This document shows positions 16,300 to 25,109 of a stretch of DNA of 64,000 bases, in pieces. The stretch comes from Hyphomicrobiales bacterium (GTDB taxonomy: Bacteria > Pseudomonadota > Alphaproteobacteria > Rhizobiales > Rhizobiaceae). Location: positions 153,408 to 217,407 of the forward strand of contig UCNG01000005.1 in the NCBI GenBank assembly GCA_900473915.1, written 5' to 3'. The position numbers and the translations under genes were made by a program. A model generated the notes under the pieces. The model was not told where the DNA came from. It worked only from the letters and a program-made list of their open reading frames with translations, and did no database searches. Within the stretch, counting starts at the first letter, position 1; each line of letters starts with the position of its first letter.

Positions 16300-19200
16300 T
16301 TACTCAGCGGGTTCAGCCGCGCCGCCGCTTTGCGGCTTTCCCTTGAGCGCCTGGTCGAGTTCCCGCTCAAGCCGCGCTTCTTCCTCTGCCTTGGGCTGCG
16401 TAAAGCGTCCGAGCAGCAGATAGGCAACCGGCGTCACATAGAGCGTGGCGATGGTTGCCAGACCGAGGCCCCCGACGATGACCCAGCCCAGAGCCACGCG
16501 GGCTTCCGCACCGGCGCCGCTCGCCAGAATCAGGGGCACGCCGCCAAGAACAGCGCAGATCATCGTCATGCAGACAGGGCGAAGACGGATATTGGATGCT
16601 TCCTCGATAGCTTCGCGGACGCTCAAGCCCTTGTCACGCAATTGATCCGCAAACTCGACGATCAGGATGCCGTTCTTGGCCATGATGCCGACCAGAAGCA
16701 CAAGGCCGATCTGGCTATAGACGTTCAGGCTGGTGCCGGTCAGCAGCATGGCGAAAACGGCGCAACCCAGCCCCAAGGGAACGGTTGCCATCACGATCAG
16801 GGCGCTGACAAAGCTTTCGAACTGCGCCGCCAGCACCAGCAGGATGATGATGATGGCAAAGCCGAACACCATGGCCAGCCCGCTTGACGTTTCGCTGAGC
16901 GTGGAAGCTTCGGCCAGCGGAATGATGTGGCTTCCCGGCGGCAACAGGGGCGCTGCGATTTCCTGCGCGGCCTTATAGGCGTCGCCCAGAGCGAAATCGT
17001 CACGCAGGTTTGTCGTGATGGAGACGGAACGCTGGCGCGTCTCGCGATCAAGCTGCGGCGGAACCGCTTTTTCGACGACCGATGCGATGGACGACATCGG
17101 CACATACCGGCCATCCGTCGTCTTCATGAAGATGTTTTCAAGATCGGTCGGATCATTGATCGGATTGGTGGTGGCAACGAGTTTCACATCGAAGCTGCGA
17201 TCCCCGACATAGACCGATCCGATCTTGCGGCCATCCAGCACCGATTGCACGGCATTGGCGAGCCCGGTGATGTCGATACCAAGATCAGAGGCCCGCTCGC
17301 GATTGATCTCGACGGACAATTGCGGCTGGGTCGGTTCCACCGAAAGGCGCGGCTGTACGAAGCGCGGGTCCTTTTCCAGCGCTGCGACAACGGCCTGCGC
17401 CGCAGGCTGTAGCTTGGCATAGTCGCTGCCGACTATGGCAAACTGCAAGCCGTTGCCCGCGCCGCGAATACCAAGGCTGTTCGGCTGGGTGGTGAATATG
17501 CGCACCGCCGTTATGCCTTTGATGCGCTGGGTGATGTCAGCCATGATTTCCTGCTGGCTGCGCGCGCGTTCCTGCCAGGGGGCCAGCGTCAGAACGACGA
17601 AGCCATTGTTCGACGCTCCGTTCGAACCGGCGATGGCATAGGTGGTGGTGATTTCACCACTATCGCGCAGGGGCTGAATCGCCTCCTCGATCTTGTCGAG
17701 CTGCGACTGAAGGAACTCCACGCTGATGCCCTGCGGCCCGTTGATCCGCAACAGCGCAACCGCCCGATCTTCCGATGGCGTCAATTCCTGACGGATCAGA
17801 CCATAGGCAACGAAGGAAGCCCCGGCGAAAAGCATCGCGACGAGCACGACCACGAAAGGCCCCGAAAGACAAAGATGCAGCGTCTTTTTATAAAACGCAG
17901 CAAGTCCGCCGCCGATCCGGCGCAGGAAAAGCGGACCATGGCCGCTATCCTCGCCATTGCTTTCTTTCAGAAAGCGGGAGGCGAGCATCGGGCACAGTGT
18001 CAGCGCAACCACGGACGACAGAAGAACGGCAATCGCCAGAACGAAGCCGAATTCGCGGAACAGGCCACCCGCCTGCCCCGGCAAGAACGAGATCGGCACG
18101 AAGACCGCCGCCAGCGTGAGCGTGGTGGCGATAACGGCGAAGAAGACTTCCTGCGTGCCGAGAACTGCGGCGGCTCGCGGCCCCATGCCCTGATTGCGTC
18201 GCCGGACGACGTTTTCCAGCACCACAATGGCGTCGTCGACCACCAGCCCCGTGGCGAGCACCAACGCCAGAAGCGTGAGGATATTGACCGAAAAACCCGC
18301 CAGATAAATAGCTGCAACCGTGCCGATGAGAGCAACCGGCATCGACAAGGCCGGGATAAGCGTGGCGCGTATATCCCACAGGAACATGAAGATAATTGCC
18401 ACGACGATGATCACCGACGCGATCAGCGCGATTTCCACCTCGTGGATAGCGCCATTGATGAAGTTCGCATCGTCACTGGTGACGGTAATATTGACGCCCG
18501 CAGGCAAGGTCTTTTGCAGATTGGCAACCGCGGCGCGGATGCCTTGCGAAATATCGAGCGTATTGGACTGCGCCTGACGGACGATGCCGAGACCGATTGC
18601 CGTCTTGCCGTTGGAGCGAACAGCGGAACTTTCGATATCCGGCCCAAGCGTGACCGTCGCCACGTCGCGGATCTGCGTGCGTCCCTTGATATAGACGTTC
18701 TCAAAATCCTCCGGCTTCTCCAGATTGGCCGTAGCACGCACCACGATGGACTGATCCGAACTGCGCAGTGAACCGGCAGGCGCATCAAGCCCCATGGAAG
18801 AAAGCGCCGTGGAAATATCGGCAATGGTCAGGCCATAACTGGCAAGGCGCGACTGAAGGATATCGATGCGGAAAATCTTGTCCCGATTACCGTAGATCTG
18901 CACGTCGGCCACACCTGGCACCGCCGACAGAATATCCTGTATCTGGTCTTCAACCAGCACCGTCATGTCGTCGACGGACATGGTGTCAGACGTCACCGCC
19001 AGACGCATCACCGCATCGGCATTGGAGTCCGCCTTGATGATGCGCGACGGGTCGGCCTCTTCCGGCACTGTATTTGCCACGCGAGAGATCGCATCCCGCA
19101 TATCGGCGGCCGCAACATTGAGGTCCACACCGTCATTGAACTCCACCGTGACGCGGCTGCGCTCAAAGGACGATGTCGAGGAAATGGATTTCACGCCAGA

Positions 19201-19452
19201 AACACGCGCCACGGCGTTTTCGAGAACCTGCGTCAACTGGCGATCGATGGTTTCGGCGGACGCGCCCTTGAAGTCCGTGCTGATCGTCACGACGGGCCGG
19301 TCGACGTCCGGCAGTTCGCGGATATCGACGCCTGTGAACGCCGCCAGACCCGCGACAACGATCAAAACGTTGATAACGAACGCAAAAACCGGACGGCGGA
19401 TGAACAGCGCCGTCGATCCGCCCTTGTCGGATGGGGAATTGTGACCGGTCAC
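16300..19452 (-). CDS. RND-family multidrug efflux permease (HAE1 type)
   Basis: Inner-membrane proton/drug antiporter of 1050 residues, full length for the AcrB/MdtB class. Visible: the N-terminal RRPVFAFVINVLIVVAGL segment, the paired aspartates in GLVVDDAIVVLENVVRR (TM4, the proton relay), two large periplasmic loops and a second membrane bundle ending GRFTQPKAEEEARLERELD. The start is a GTG with GAGGATG upstream. It follows its periplasmic adaptor gene by 10 bases. No outer-membrane factor or regulator gene is adjacent, so it presumably uses a shared TolC-type channel. Confidence 0.93.
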   Translation of the reverse strand: MTGHNSPSDKGGSTALFIRRPVFAFVINVLIVVAGLAAFTGVDIRELPDVDRPVVTISTDFKGASAETIDRQLTQVLENAVARVSGVKSISSTSSFERSRVTVEFNDGVDLNVAAADMRDAISRVANTVPEEADPSRIIKADSNADAVMRLAVTSDTMSVDDMTVLVEDQIQDILSAVPGVADVQIYGNRDKIFRIDILQSRLASYGLTIADISTALSSMGLDAPAGSLRSSDQSIVVRATANLEKPEDFENVYIKGRTQIRDVATVTLGPDIESSAVRSNGKTAIGLGIVRQAQSNTLDISQGIRAAVANLQKTLPAGVNITVTSDDANFINGAIHEVEIALIASVIIVVAIIFMFLWDIRATLIPALSMPVALIGTVAAIYLAGFSVNILTLLALVLATGLVVDDAIVVLENVVRRRNQGMGPRAAAVLGTQEVFFAVIATTLTLAAVFVPISFLPGQAGGLFREFGFVLAIAVLLSSVVALTLCPMLASRFLKESNGEDSGHGPLFLRRIGGGLAAFYKKTLHLCLSGPFVVVLVAMLFAGASFVAYGLIRQELTPSEDRAVALLRINGPQGISVEFLQSQLDKIEEAIQPLRDSGEITTTYAIAGSNGASNNGFVVLTLAPWQERARSQQEIMADITQRIKGITAVRIFTTQPNSLGIRGAGNGLQFAIVGSDYAKLQPAAQAVVAALEKDPRFVQPRLSVEPTQPQLSVEINRERASDLGIDITGLANAVQSVLDGRKIGSVYVGDRSFDVKLVATTNPINDPTDLENIFMKTTDGRYVPMSSIASVVEKAVPPQLDRETRQRSVSITTNLRDDFALGDAYKAAQEIAAPLLPPGSHIIPLAEASTLSETSSGLAMVFGFAIIIILLVLAAQFESFVSALIVMATVPLGLGCAVFAMLLTGTSLNVYSQIGLVLLVGIMAKNGILIVEFADQLRDKGLSVREAIEEASNIRLRPVCMTMICAVLGGVPLILASGAGAEARVALGWVIVGGLGLATIATLYVTPVAYLLLGRFTQPKAEEEARLERELDQALKGKPQSGGAAEPAE

Positions 19453-19462
19453 GTTGCCATCC

Positions 19463-20587
19463 TCATCCTGCGGTCCGCTTTGCCGAGGCCGGGTCAGCCA
19501 GCGCCGTCCCCTGCTCGTCCTTCACACGAACGGGCGCGTCGTCCCGCACGGTTTGAACGCCTTGCGTGACGATAAGGTCGCCCTGCTTTACCGGGCCGTC
19601 GACGAGGATGTTGGTGGCGTTGCGCTGAACGATACGGGCCTCGACTTTGCGGGCCACGCCGTCTTCAACCCGCCAGATATAGGAACCGTTGGCGCCCCAC
19701 TGGATCGCCAGCGGATCGACCGACGGATAGCGGTCGCCCGGAAAAAGAACGGTGACGGAAAACGACATGCCAGCGCGCAGGCGATCCTGCGTGTTGGGGA
19801 CTTCGGCGCGGACGTGCAGTGTCCGGCTGGCTTCATCCAGCATGTTGTCAACGGCGTTGATTTCGCCGCTATAGGTCTCGCCGGGGAAAGCGGTCGATTC
19901 CGCTGTCAAAGGCTGGCCAACCTTGATCTGCGGTGCGAACCGTTCCGGCACCCAGATATCGATCAGCACTTTCGACCGGTCATCGATGCGACCGATGGAG
20001 GTCTGTGCGGTAATGTAATTGCCCACATTGACAGGAAGAATGCCGACGATACCGGAAATCGGCGAACGAACCGTGCGGCGGCTCAAGGCGAGCTGCGCGT
20101 CCTGCAAGGCAAGCTGCGCATTGGCAACCGCCAGTTCCGTTTCGACCACCTGAACTTCCGTTGCGGTGTTGGTCGCGCGCAATTTTGCGATGCGCTGGCG
20201 GGTGGTCTGTGCATCTTTCAGCGCGGTCTGCGCCTTGGCGACGGCGATCTTCTCGGTCTCGGCATCCAGTTCGGCGATGGGATCGCCTTCCTTCACCATG
20301 TCGCCGGCCTTGACGTAGAGCTTCGTCATGTAACCGCTGGAATACGGGGTTATCGATACGGTGGTGAGCGCCCGTGCCGAACCGATCGCCGTCAGCCGGT
20401 TGTTGATGGTCTCTTCGCCCGCTGCCTCAACGACGACCAGCGGCGCGGACCGCCCGCCCCCGTTTCTGGGCGCTTCGCCTGTCGCGGCGGCCTTCACCAC
20501 CTCAGATTTGTTCTTATAAGCATACCAGCCACCAACGGCGGCTGCGGCGATGAGCAGGCACAAGGCAAGCTGCTTCCAGGATTTCAT
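19463..20587 (-). CDS. RND efflux periplasmic adaptor (MFP/HlyD family)
   Basis: Adaptor of 374 residues anchored by an N-terminal hydrophobic helix (LALCLLIAAAAVGGWYAYKN). The lipoyl half-motifs and alpha-hairpin follow (YVKAGDMVKEGDPIAELDAE, then a heptad-rich helix with AKAQTALKDAQTTRQRIAKL), then the SPISGIVGILPVNVGNYI region and beta-barrel. GGAG is 6 bases upstream of the ATG. Co-transcribed with the RND pump. No regulator is adjacent; control may lie in the unannotated 640-bp upstream gap. Confidence 0.92.
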   Translation of the reverse strand: MKSWKQLALCLLIAAAAVGGWYAYKNKSEVVKAAATGEAPRNGGGRSAPLVVVEAAGEETINNRLTAIGSARALTTVSITPYSSGYMTKLYVKAGDMVKEGDPIAELDAETEKIAVAKAQTALKDAQTTRQRIAKLRATNTATEVQVVETELAVANAQLALQDAQLALSRRTVRSPISGIVGILPVNVGNYITAQTSIGRIDDRSKVLIDIWVPERFAPQIKVGQPLTAESTAFPGETYSGEINAVDNMLDEASRTLHVRAEVPNTQDRLRAGMSFSVTVLFPGDRYPSVDPLAIQWGANGSYIWRVEDGVARKVEARIVQRNATNILVDGPVKQGDLIVTQGVQTVRDDAPVRVKDEQGTALADPASAKRTAG

Positions 20588-20921
20588 TCAGCTCTCCGGC
20601 GAGGTGTACCGTCGCCCTGACGGGACCTCGTATTCGAAACCATTATGTCGGGCGCGGAAAATGCCAGCAAATAGTATCAGAATGATGATTGCCTTCACAT
20701 TGCGCAAATCACGCATCCCATAAGGATACATAGATTTTTCCGGTTAAGATTTCGCACAGAGGCCCCGACCCGTCGAGTTAAATTTCGGTAATGCAACGCA
20801 TGAAAGCCCCGGGAAAGCCGCACGCTTTTAACCGATTGAACAAAGGCTGTTGGATTTATCGACAGGCTCCATATATAGGAGGCTACCTTTACGAATTGCG
20901 TTTCGACGGCAAACCGGTTTA
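20588..20921. other. Gene-free region upstream of the efflux operon
   Basis: No open frame with coding character is seen. It is AT-richer than its surroundings (around 20640-20770) and should contain the efflux operon promoter on the minus strand. On the plus strand TTGAAC (near 20836), CATATAT (near 20869) and an AGGAGG run (near 20877) look like expression signals pointing toward the inverted-repeat element and the kinase. Confidence 0.4.
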
Positions 20922-21185
20922 GGGTCAGGACCTATTAATTTGATGAAAATGGTGTGCGGCCATCCGTTTGGATATGAGGAGAAAAGGCGAAGGAAATGTG
21001 GTTCATTTTCGAGCCTTTTCGACGAGATAGCCGGGCGGATGGACCACATCCTCTGGACACCGAAATGACTGGCGATCTGCTGCGTTGAACCGCTCGGCCG
21101 GGGGAACCACCCCGTCCTTCGCAGCTCTCCTGGCAGCTCTTGTCATTTCAGGTGCCATTTCCATCAAATTAATAGGTCCTGACCC
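20922..21185. mobile_element. 264-bp element with 31-bp terminal inverted repeats (MITE-like)
   Basis: The left end (20922-20952) begins GGGTCAGGACCTATTAATTT, and the right end (21155-21185) is its reverse complement over all 31 bases with one mismatch. The interior of about 200 bp has no convincing gene (longest frame 72 codons, no known domain). Size, precise ends and lack of a transposase fit a non-autonomous miniature transposon or a deleted insertion sequence. No clear target-site duplication is seen. The parent family is not identified. It ends 48 bases before the histidine kinase start. Confidence 0.65.
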
Positions 21186-21233
21186 TGGGCACCGCGGCAG
21201 TTGGGCCGGTTCGCCTTGAATTGGAAGCAGGCT

Positions 21234-22787
21234 ATGGCGGTTGTTGAAAAGACCACAGACACGGGCGCGCTTTCCCCTGAAGCGGCCTCCCAGACCGCGA
21301 CCGCTGAACGGGTCTCTCCAACGCAATTCACACGGCTTCCCTGGCGCAACCGGCTTTCGAGCAAGCTGCTGCTCCTGACCGCGCTTGCAGTGCTGATCAC
21401 CGAAGTTCTGATCTTCGTCCCCTCCGTGGCCAATATGCGCGTGCGCTGGATGAGTTCCAGGCTCGATACCGTGAGCGCCGTCAGCGAGGTCCTGGTCGCC
21501 GGGGGCGACATGGACGTCCCGCGCGACATTCAGGACAAGGTGCTTCTGGCCACCGGCACCAAGGCCATCGCCATGCGTGAAGCCGGTGCGTCGCGCCTGC
21601 TCGCCATGTCGGAGGTTCCCGGCAAGATCGATCAGGTCATCGACCTCAACAATATCAGCGAAGCGGCAGCCATATGGGACGCATTCGGCACATTGTTCAA
21701 TGGCGGAGACAGAACGCTGCGCATCTTCGGCTCGGTTTCACCGGCCGGCTCTTCGCAGCGCATCATTGAAATCGTGACCTCGGACGCGCCGCTGCGCCAC
21801 GCCATGCTGGTCTATGCGCGCAACGTCACCTTCATATCGCTCATCATTTCGGTGATAGCGGCAAGCCTGATCTACCTGATCATCCACGAAATGCTGCTGC
21901 GGCCCGTGCGCATCATGCATCGCAACATGATCGACTTCGCGTCGTCCCCCGACAATCCGGCACTCATCCTCGTTCCGGAAAACCGCAAGGATGAATTCGG
22001 CATCGCCCAGCGCCAGATATCCCACATTCAAAGCGATCTCCAGCGCACGCTGAAGGAGCAGAAGCATCTGGCCGATCTCGGCCTTGCCGTCTCCAAGATC
22101 AACCACGACATGCGCAATATTCTGGCTTCGGCACAGCTGATGTCGGACAGGCTCGCCGACACCGAAGACCCGATGGTGCAGCGGTTCGCACCCAAACTCA
22201 TTCGCACGCTCAGCCGCGCGATCAGCTATTCCGAAAGCGTGATGGCCTATGGCCGCTCGCAGGAAGCGCCGCCGCGCCCGCGCCGCGTCCTGCTGCACAC
22301 AATTATCGCGGATGTGCAGGAAACCCTCAGCCCCAGTTCCGAAAGCAGCATCGAGTTCGAGAATCTCGTTCCGGAAGATTTTGAACTGAATGTCGATTCG
22401 GAGCAGCTATTCCGTGTCCTGAGCAATCTGTGCCGAAATTCCGTTCAGGCAATGGAGCGCGACCAGACGACCGATGTCGCGACGGTCAAGCGGCTCACGA
22501 TATCTGCGGGGAAAATCGGGACTACGACGATCATCGGCGTCGAGGATACCGGTCCCGGCCTGCCGCAAAAGGCGCGCGACAATCTTTTCACGGCGTTCCG
22601 TGGCTCGACACGCAGCGACGGCACCGGCCTAGGGCTTGCCATCGCACAGGAACTGATCCGCGCGCATGGCGGCACAATCGAGCTTCGGGAAGACCGTCCC
22701 GTTGGCGCGCATTTCGAGATTCGCATCCCTGATTTGCCGATGCAACGCGAAGACCGCAACAACCTGCGCACCGAAGAGCGCGCGTAG
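21234..22787 (+). CDS. Orphan membrane sensor histidine kinase
   Basis: 517 residues. TM1 is about residues 44-63 and TM2 about 199-220, enclosing a periplasmic sensor of about 135 residues; a HAMP-like linker follows. The H-box is KINHDMRNILASAQLMSDRL with H291 as predicted phosphoacceptor, an unusual HDMRN in place of HELR. The ATPase domain shows NLCRNSVQAM (N), DTGPGLP (G1) and GTGLGLAIA (G2), all intact. No response regulator is adjacent. The ATG at 21234 has GGAAGCAGG upstream and starts 48 bases after the inverted-repeat element, so its promoter probably lies in or beyond that element. Confidence 0.9.
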   Translation: MAVVEKTTDTGALSPEAASQTATAERVSPTQFTRLPWRNRLSSKLLLLTALAVLITEVLIFVPSVANMRVRWMSSRLDTVSAVSEVLVAGGDMDVPRDIQDKVLLATGTKAIAMREAGASRLLAMSEVPGKIDQVIDLNNISEAAAIWDAFGTLFNGGDRTLRIFGSVSPAGSSQRIIEIVTSDAPLRHAMLVYARNVTFISLIISVIAASLIYLIIHEMLLRPVRIMHRNMIDFASSPDNPALILVPENRKDEFGIAQRQISHIQSDLQRTLKEQKHLADLGLAVSKINHDMRNILASAQLMSDRLADTEDPMVQRFAPKLIRTLSRAISYSESVMAYGRSQEAPPRPRRVLLHTIIADVQETLSPSSESSIEFENLVPEDFELNVDSEQLFRVLSNLCRNSVQAMERDQTTDVATVKRLTISAGKIGTTTIIGVEDTGPGLPQKARDNLFTAFRGSTRSDGTGLGLAIAQELIRAHGGTIELREDRPVGAHFEIRIPDLPMQREDRNNLRTEERA

Positions 22788-22946
22788 ACAATCTGCCGTT
22801 GCACCGGCTCTGGTGGAAAAGCCCGGAAACGTGGTGCCTGACAAGAAATCTTCACAGAACCACATTTTTTTCTAAGAAGACGCTTGCATTTAGCGATTTG
22901 TCCGATTATCAACCGCCCATCGCCGCAGCGAGCGGCACACAGGCAA

Positions 22947-23023
22947 GCACCCGTAGCTCAGCTGGATAGAGCACCAGACTACGAATCTGGGGGTCAGAGG
23001 TTCGAATCCTTTCGGGTGCGCCA
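22947..23023 (+). tRNA. tRNA-Arg (ACG)
   Basis: Complete 77-nt cloverleaf: acceptor GCACCCG/CGGGTGC, D-arm GCTC...GAGC, anticodon stem CCAGA/TCTGG with loop CTACGAA (anticodon ACG), T-loop TTCGAAT, discriminator G and encoded CCA. Confidence 0.97.
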
Positions 23024-23090
23024 TTTCTTCTCCATAAGAATTTGAATTTATTTGGCTATTTCCGACAAGGAAATTTGTCTTCCTCCATTG

Positions 23091-23894
23091 TCACCCCAAT
23101 GGAATTGCGACCGTCTTTCGATAGAGATGCCATGTCGCGTGTCCAAGGATGGGCAGGACCAACGCCAATCCGGCAAACATCGTTGCAAATCCCACCACCA
23201 GCATCGCGGTCACGATTGCCGCCCAAAGCAGCGCCTCCAGCGGATTGCGAGATACCACGCGCAATGACGTGGCGATTGCCGCCGCCGCACCGCAATCCCG
23301 ATCAAGCAGCATCGGGAAGGTGACGATCGTCAGGCACAGGACAACGATTGCAAAAAGCAAGCCAATGCCGCAGCCGGCGAAAATCAGGCTACGCCCCTCT
23401 TCCGTCGATGACACCTGATTCATCAGCATCGAGAAGCTGTCGGGCGGCATGGGGCCGAAATAGTGAACATAGAGATTTTGTGCCACCAGCAGCCACGCAA
23501 TGAAGATTGCGAAAAGGAAAGAGCCGACGGCCACGATGGACGGCAATGCCGGGGAGTGGCTGACATCGAAAGCGCGCCTCCAACTGGTGTCCAGTTTCTC
23601 CTCGCGGCGCCTGCTCATTTCATAAAGCGGCAAGGCGGCAACTGGCCCGATCAGGGCAAATCCGGACATCAGGGGGAACAGAAGCGGCAGAGCGTTTGCG
23701 TTCGTGCTCCAATAGGTGATGAACAATCCGGCCAGCGGATATATCAGACAAAGAAAAACATAATGCGATGGCTTCGCCCAGAAATCGTCGAATCCCAAAC
23801 GCAGCGCGTCGAATACATCCGCCATCTGGATGCGTTTGACTTCCGGGTAAAAGGCTGTTTGGTCCCGACCTGCAATCACATGAAACTGTGCCAT
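23091..23894 (-). CDS. DUF2189-family integral membrane protein
   Basis: 267 residues with about six hydrophobic segments (for example HYVFLCLIYPLAGLFITYW near residue 45 and GFALIGPVAALPLYEMSRRR near 78-97). The layout, including FDDFWAKPSHYVF and the charged EMSRRREEKLDTSWRRAFDV loop, matches the DUF2189 family, whose function is unknown. It is monocistronic and convergent with the tRNA-Arg gene. GGAGGAACGTC precedes the ATG. Confidence 0.8.
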   Translation of the reverse strand: MAQFHVIAGRDQTAFYPEVKRIQMADVFDALRLGFDDFWAKPSHYVFLCLIYPLAGLFITYWSTNANALPLLFPLMSGFALIGPVAALPLYEMSRRREEKLDTSWRRAFDVSHSPALPSIVAVGSFLFAIFIAWLLVAQNLYVHYFGPMPPDSFSMLMNQVSSTEEGRSLIFAGCGIGLLFAIVVLCLTIVTFPMLLDRDCGAAAAIATSLRVVSRNPLEALLWAAIVTAMLVVGFATMFAGLALVLPILGHATWHLYRKTVAIPLG

Positions 23895-23918
23895 GACGTT
23901 CCTCCTGCGGGTTAGGCA

Positions 23919-23946
23919 GTCCTGACGGCAGGGCGGCGGTCAGGAC
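23919..23946. repeat. 8-bp-arm inverted repeat upstream of the DUF2189 gene
   Basis: GTCCTGAC and GTCAGGAC flank a 12-base GC-rich spacer 25 bases upstream of the start codon. It could fold in the 5' leader or bind a regulator. The remaining bases of this 290-bp gap (to 24184) show no other clear signal. Confidence 0.35.
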
Positions 23947-24184
23947 AGGCCTGCACGCAATTTCCGGCTTTGAGAAGCCTGACGATGAGGCAGCCAGTAT
24001 ACATCGAAAAGACCGGCTGCGAAAGGAAAACGGCCCGGCAGGATCGAGCCCGCTTGAACGAATACCACATGCGCACGACCCGGCGCTTTCCAAACGTCAA
24101 CGAGATCAACCAAATATGATCTGTTCATCGAACCACGATGTGCTACTGCCACTCACGGAAACAGCAGCTCAGGAATGTAGTTAA

Positions 24185-24310
24185 ATGGAATGGATCCCTA
24201 TTGGCTTGATGGCATTCAAGGTTATCGTGTTGGGCGTGGCCATGTTCTTTGCCATCAAGTTTCATTATGATGAGGGCAAGAAGAAGAAAAACAAGGAAGG
24301 CGGGACGTAA
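24185..24310 (+). CDS. Small single-pass membrane protein, 41 residues
   Basis: The short frame encodes MEWIPIGLMAFKVIVLGVAM followed by FFAIKFHYDEGKKKKNKEGG and T: one hydrophobic helix of about 20 residues and a strongly basic cytoplasmic tail. AGGA lies about 10 bases upstream of the ATG, and a 9-bp hairpin (24335-24355) follows the stop. The helix-plus-charged-tail design is what real small membrane proteins show and is unlikely by chance. No function is known to me. It lies alone between the DUF2189 gene and tRNA-Thr. Confidence 0.6.
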   Translation: MEWIPIGLMAFKVIVLGVAMFFAIKFHYDEGKKKKNKEGGT

Positions 24311-24334
24311 GCGCCTGCAAAAGCCAAAAGATCA

Positions 24335-24355
24335 CCGTTCGATTTGATCGAACGG
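24335..24355 (+). terminator. Hairpin after the 41-residue protein gene
   Basis: Perfect 9-bp stem CCGTTCGAT / ATCGAACGG with a TTG loop, 24 bases after the stop. No T-tract follows, so termination is uncertain. Confidence 0.4.
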
Positions 24356-24441
24356 CTGGAGCAGATCAGCCTTTGAGAACGGAATAAAGGACAGGCAGCG
24401 CCAGATTTGTGCCGCCAACACAGGCCAGCGCGCATCTGTTC

Positions 24442-24462
24442 TTCACCCCTCGACAGGGTGAA
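24442..24462 (-). terminator. Hairpin downstream of tRNA-Thr
   Basis: TTCACCC / GGGTGAA 7-bp stem, 31 bases beyond the tRNA 3' end on its strand; no T-tract. Confidence 0.35.
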
Positions 24463-24492
24463 ACCAAATTGCCTTAAATGTCCGGGGAATAA

Positions 24493-24567
<75 letters not shown>

Positions 24568-24714
24568 AATCTCTTGAGTGCGGCGGACTTCTGCCACATC
24601 ATTACGCAAATCGCAAGCAAGCAATTGCATTTCTTTGCACATAATGTGGAAATCTGTAGGAGACGCATTTGAAAGCCGCTTTTCCGGCCCTTTTTCCCGT
24701 AGTAGAAGACCGTC

Positions 24715-24894
24715 ATGAGCGAAAATACGACCAACAAAGAGAAACAAATCCAATCAGACCAGCGCAAAAAGCGCCGCGCTGAGGAGTTGCGCGCGAATCT
24801 GATGCGCCGCAAGGCGCAATCGCGCTCGCGCCGCGCAGGCGAAGCCGACGAGCGAAACGACGGCATTACCGCCGCCAGCGACAAGACCGATTGA
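24715..24894 (+). CDS. Small basic hypothetical protein, 59 residues
   Basis: The frame starts MSENTTNKEKQIQSDQRKKR, continues through RAEELRANLMRRKAQSRSRR and ends with an acidic tail to DKTD. The middle is very rich in Arg and Lys and is probably helical or disordered; no membrane segment or cysteine is present. A gene of this size and character is commonly found just upstream of murA in related Rhizobiales (from memory, not checked). Function unknown; nucleic-acid or acidic-surface binding would fit the charge. Confidence 0.65.
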   Translation: MSENTTNKEKQIQSDQRKKRRAEELRANLMRRKAQSRSRRAGEADERNDGITAASDKTD

Positions 24895-24909
24895 GAATCA
24901 CGGCAACAA

Positions 24910-24934
24910 AGCCTTCCTTGAAGATAGGGAGGCT
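24910..24934 (+). terminator. Hairpin between the small basic protein gene and murA
   Basis: AGCCTTCC / GGGAGGCT stem (8 bp with one G-U), 9-base loop, 15 bases after the stop; no T-tract, so a weak terminator at most. Confidence 0.35.
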
Positions 24935-24992
24935 CTGCGGTAAAAGCTTACTTCCGTTCTTCGCAGCGATATCGTCCTATTGTGATTCGTAT

Positions 24993-25021
24993 TTGACGTA
25001 ATTTGGCCGCAAGACTCGTAA
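24993..25021 (+). promoter_or_regulatory. Possible murA promoter
   Basis: TTGACG and TCGTAA are separated by 17 bases, ending about 90 bases upstream of the murA start. The -35 is good, the -10 poor. Confidence 0.3.
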
Positions 25022-25109
25022 TTTCATGACGCAACGCCACCGCGCCGCAAGGGCTGCCGGGTTTGGTGAAATTTATCGGGCAAGGCATCGGCCCAGAAGG
25101 TGACACAGC

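Noticed and set aside
20850-21068. 72-codon frame across the left end of the inverted-repeat element as a transposase
   Set aside because: Too short, begins with TTG outside the element, and shows no DDE or other transposase motif.
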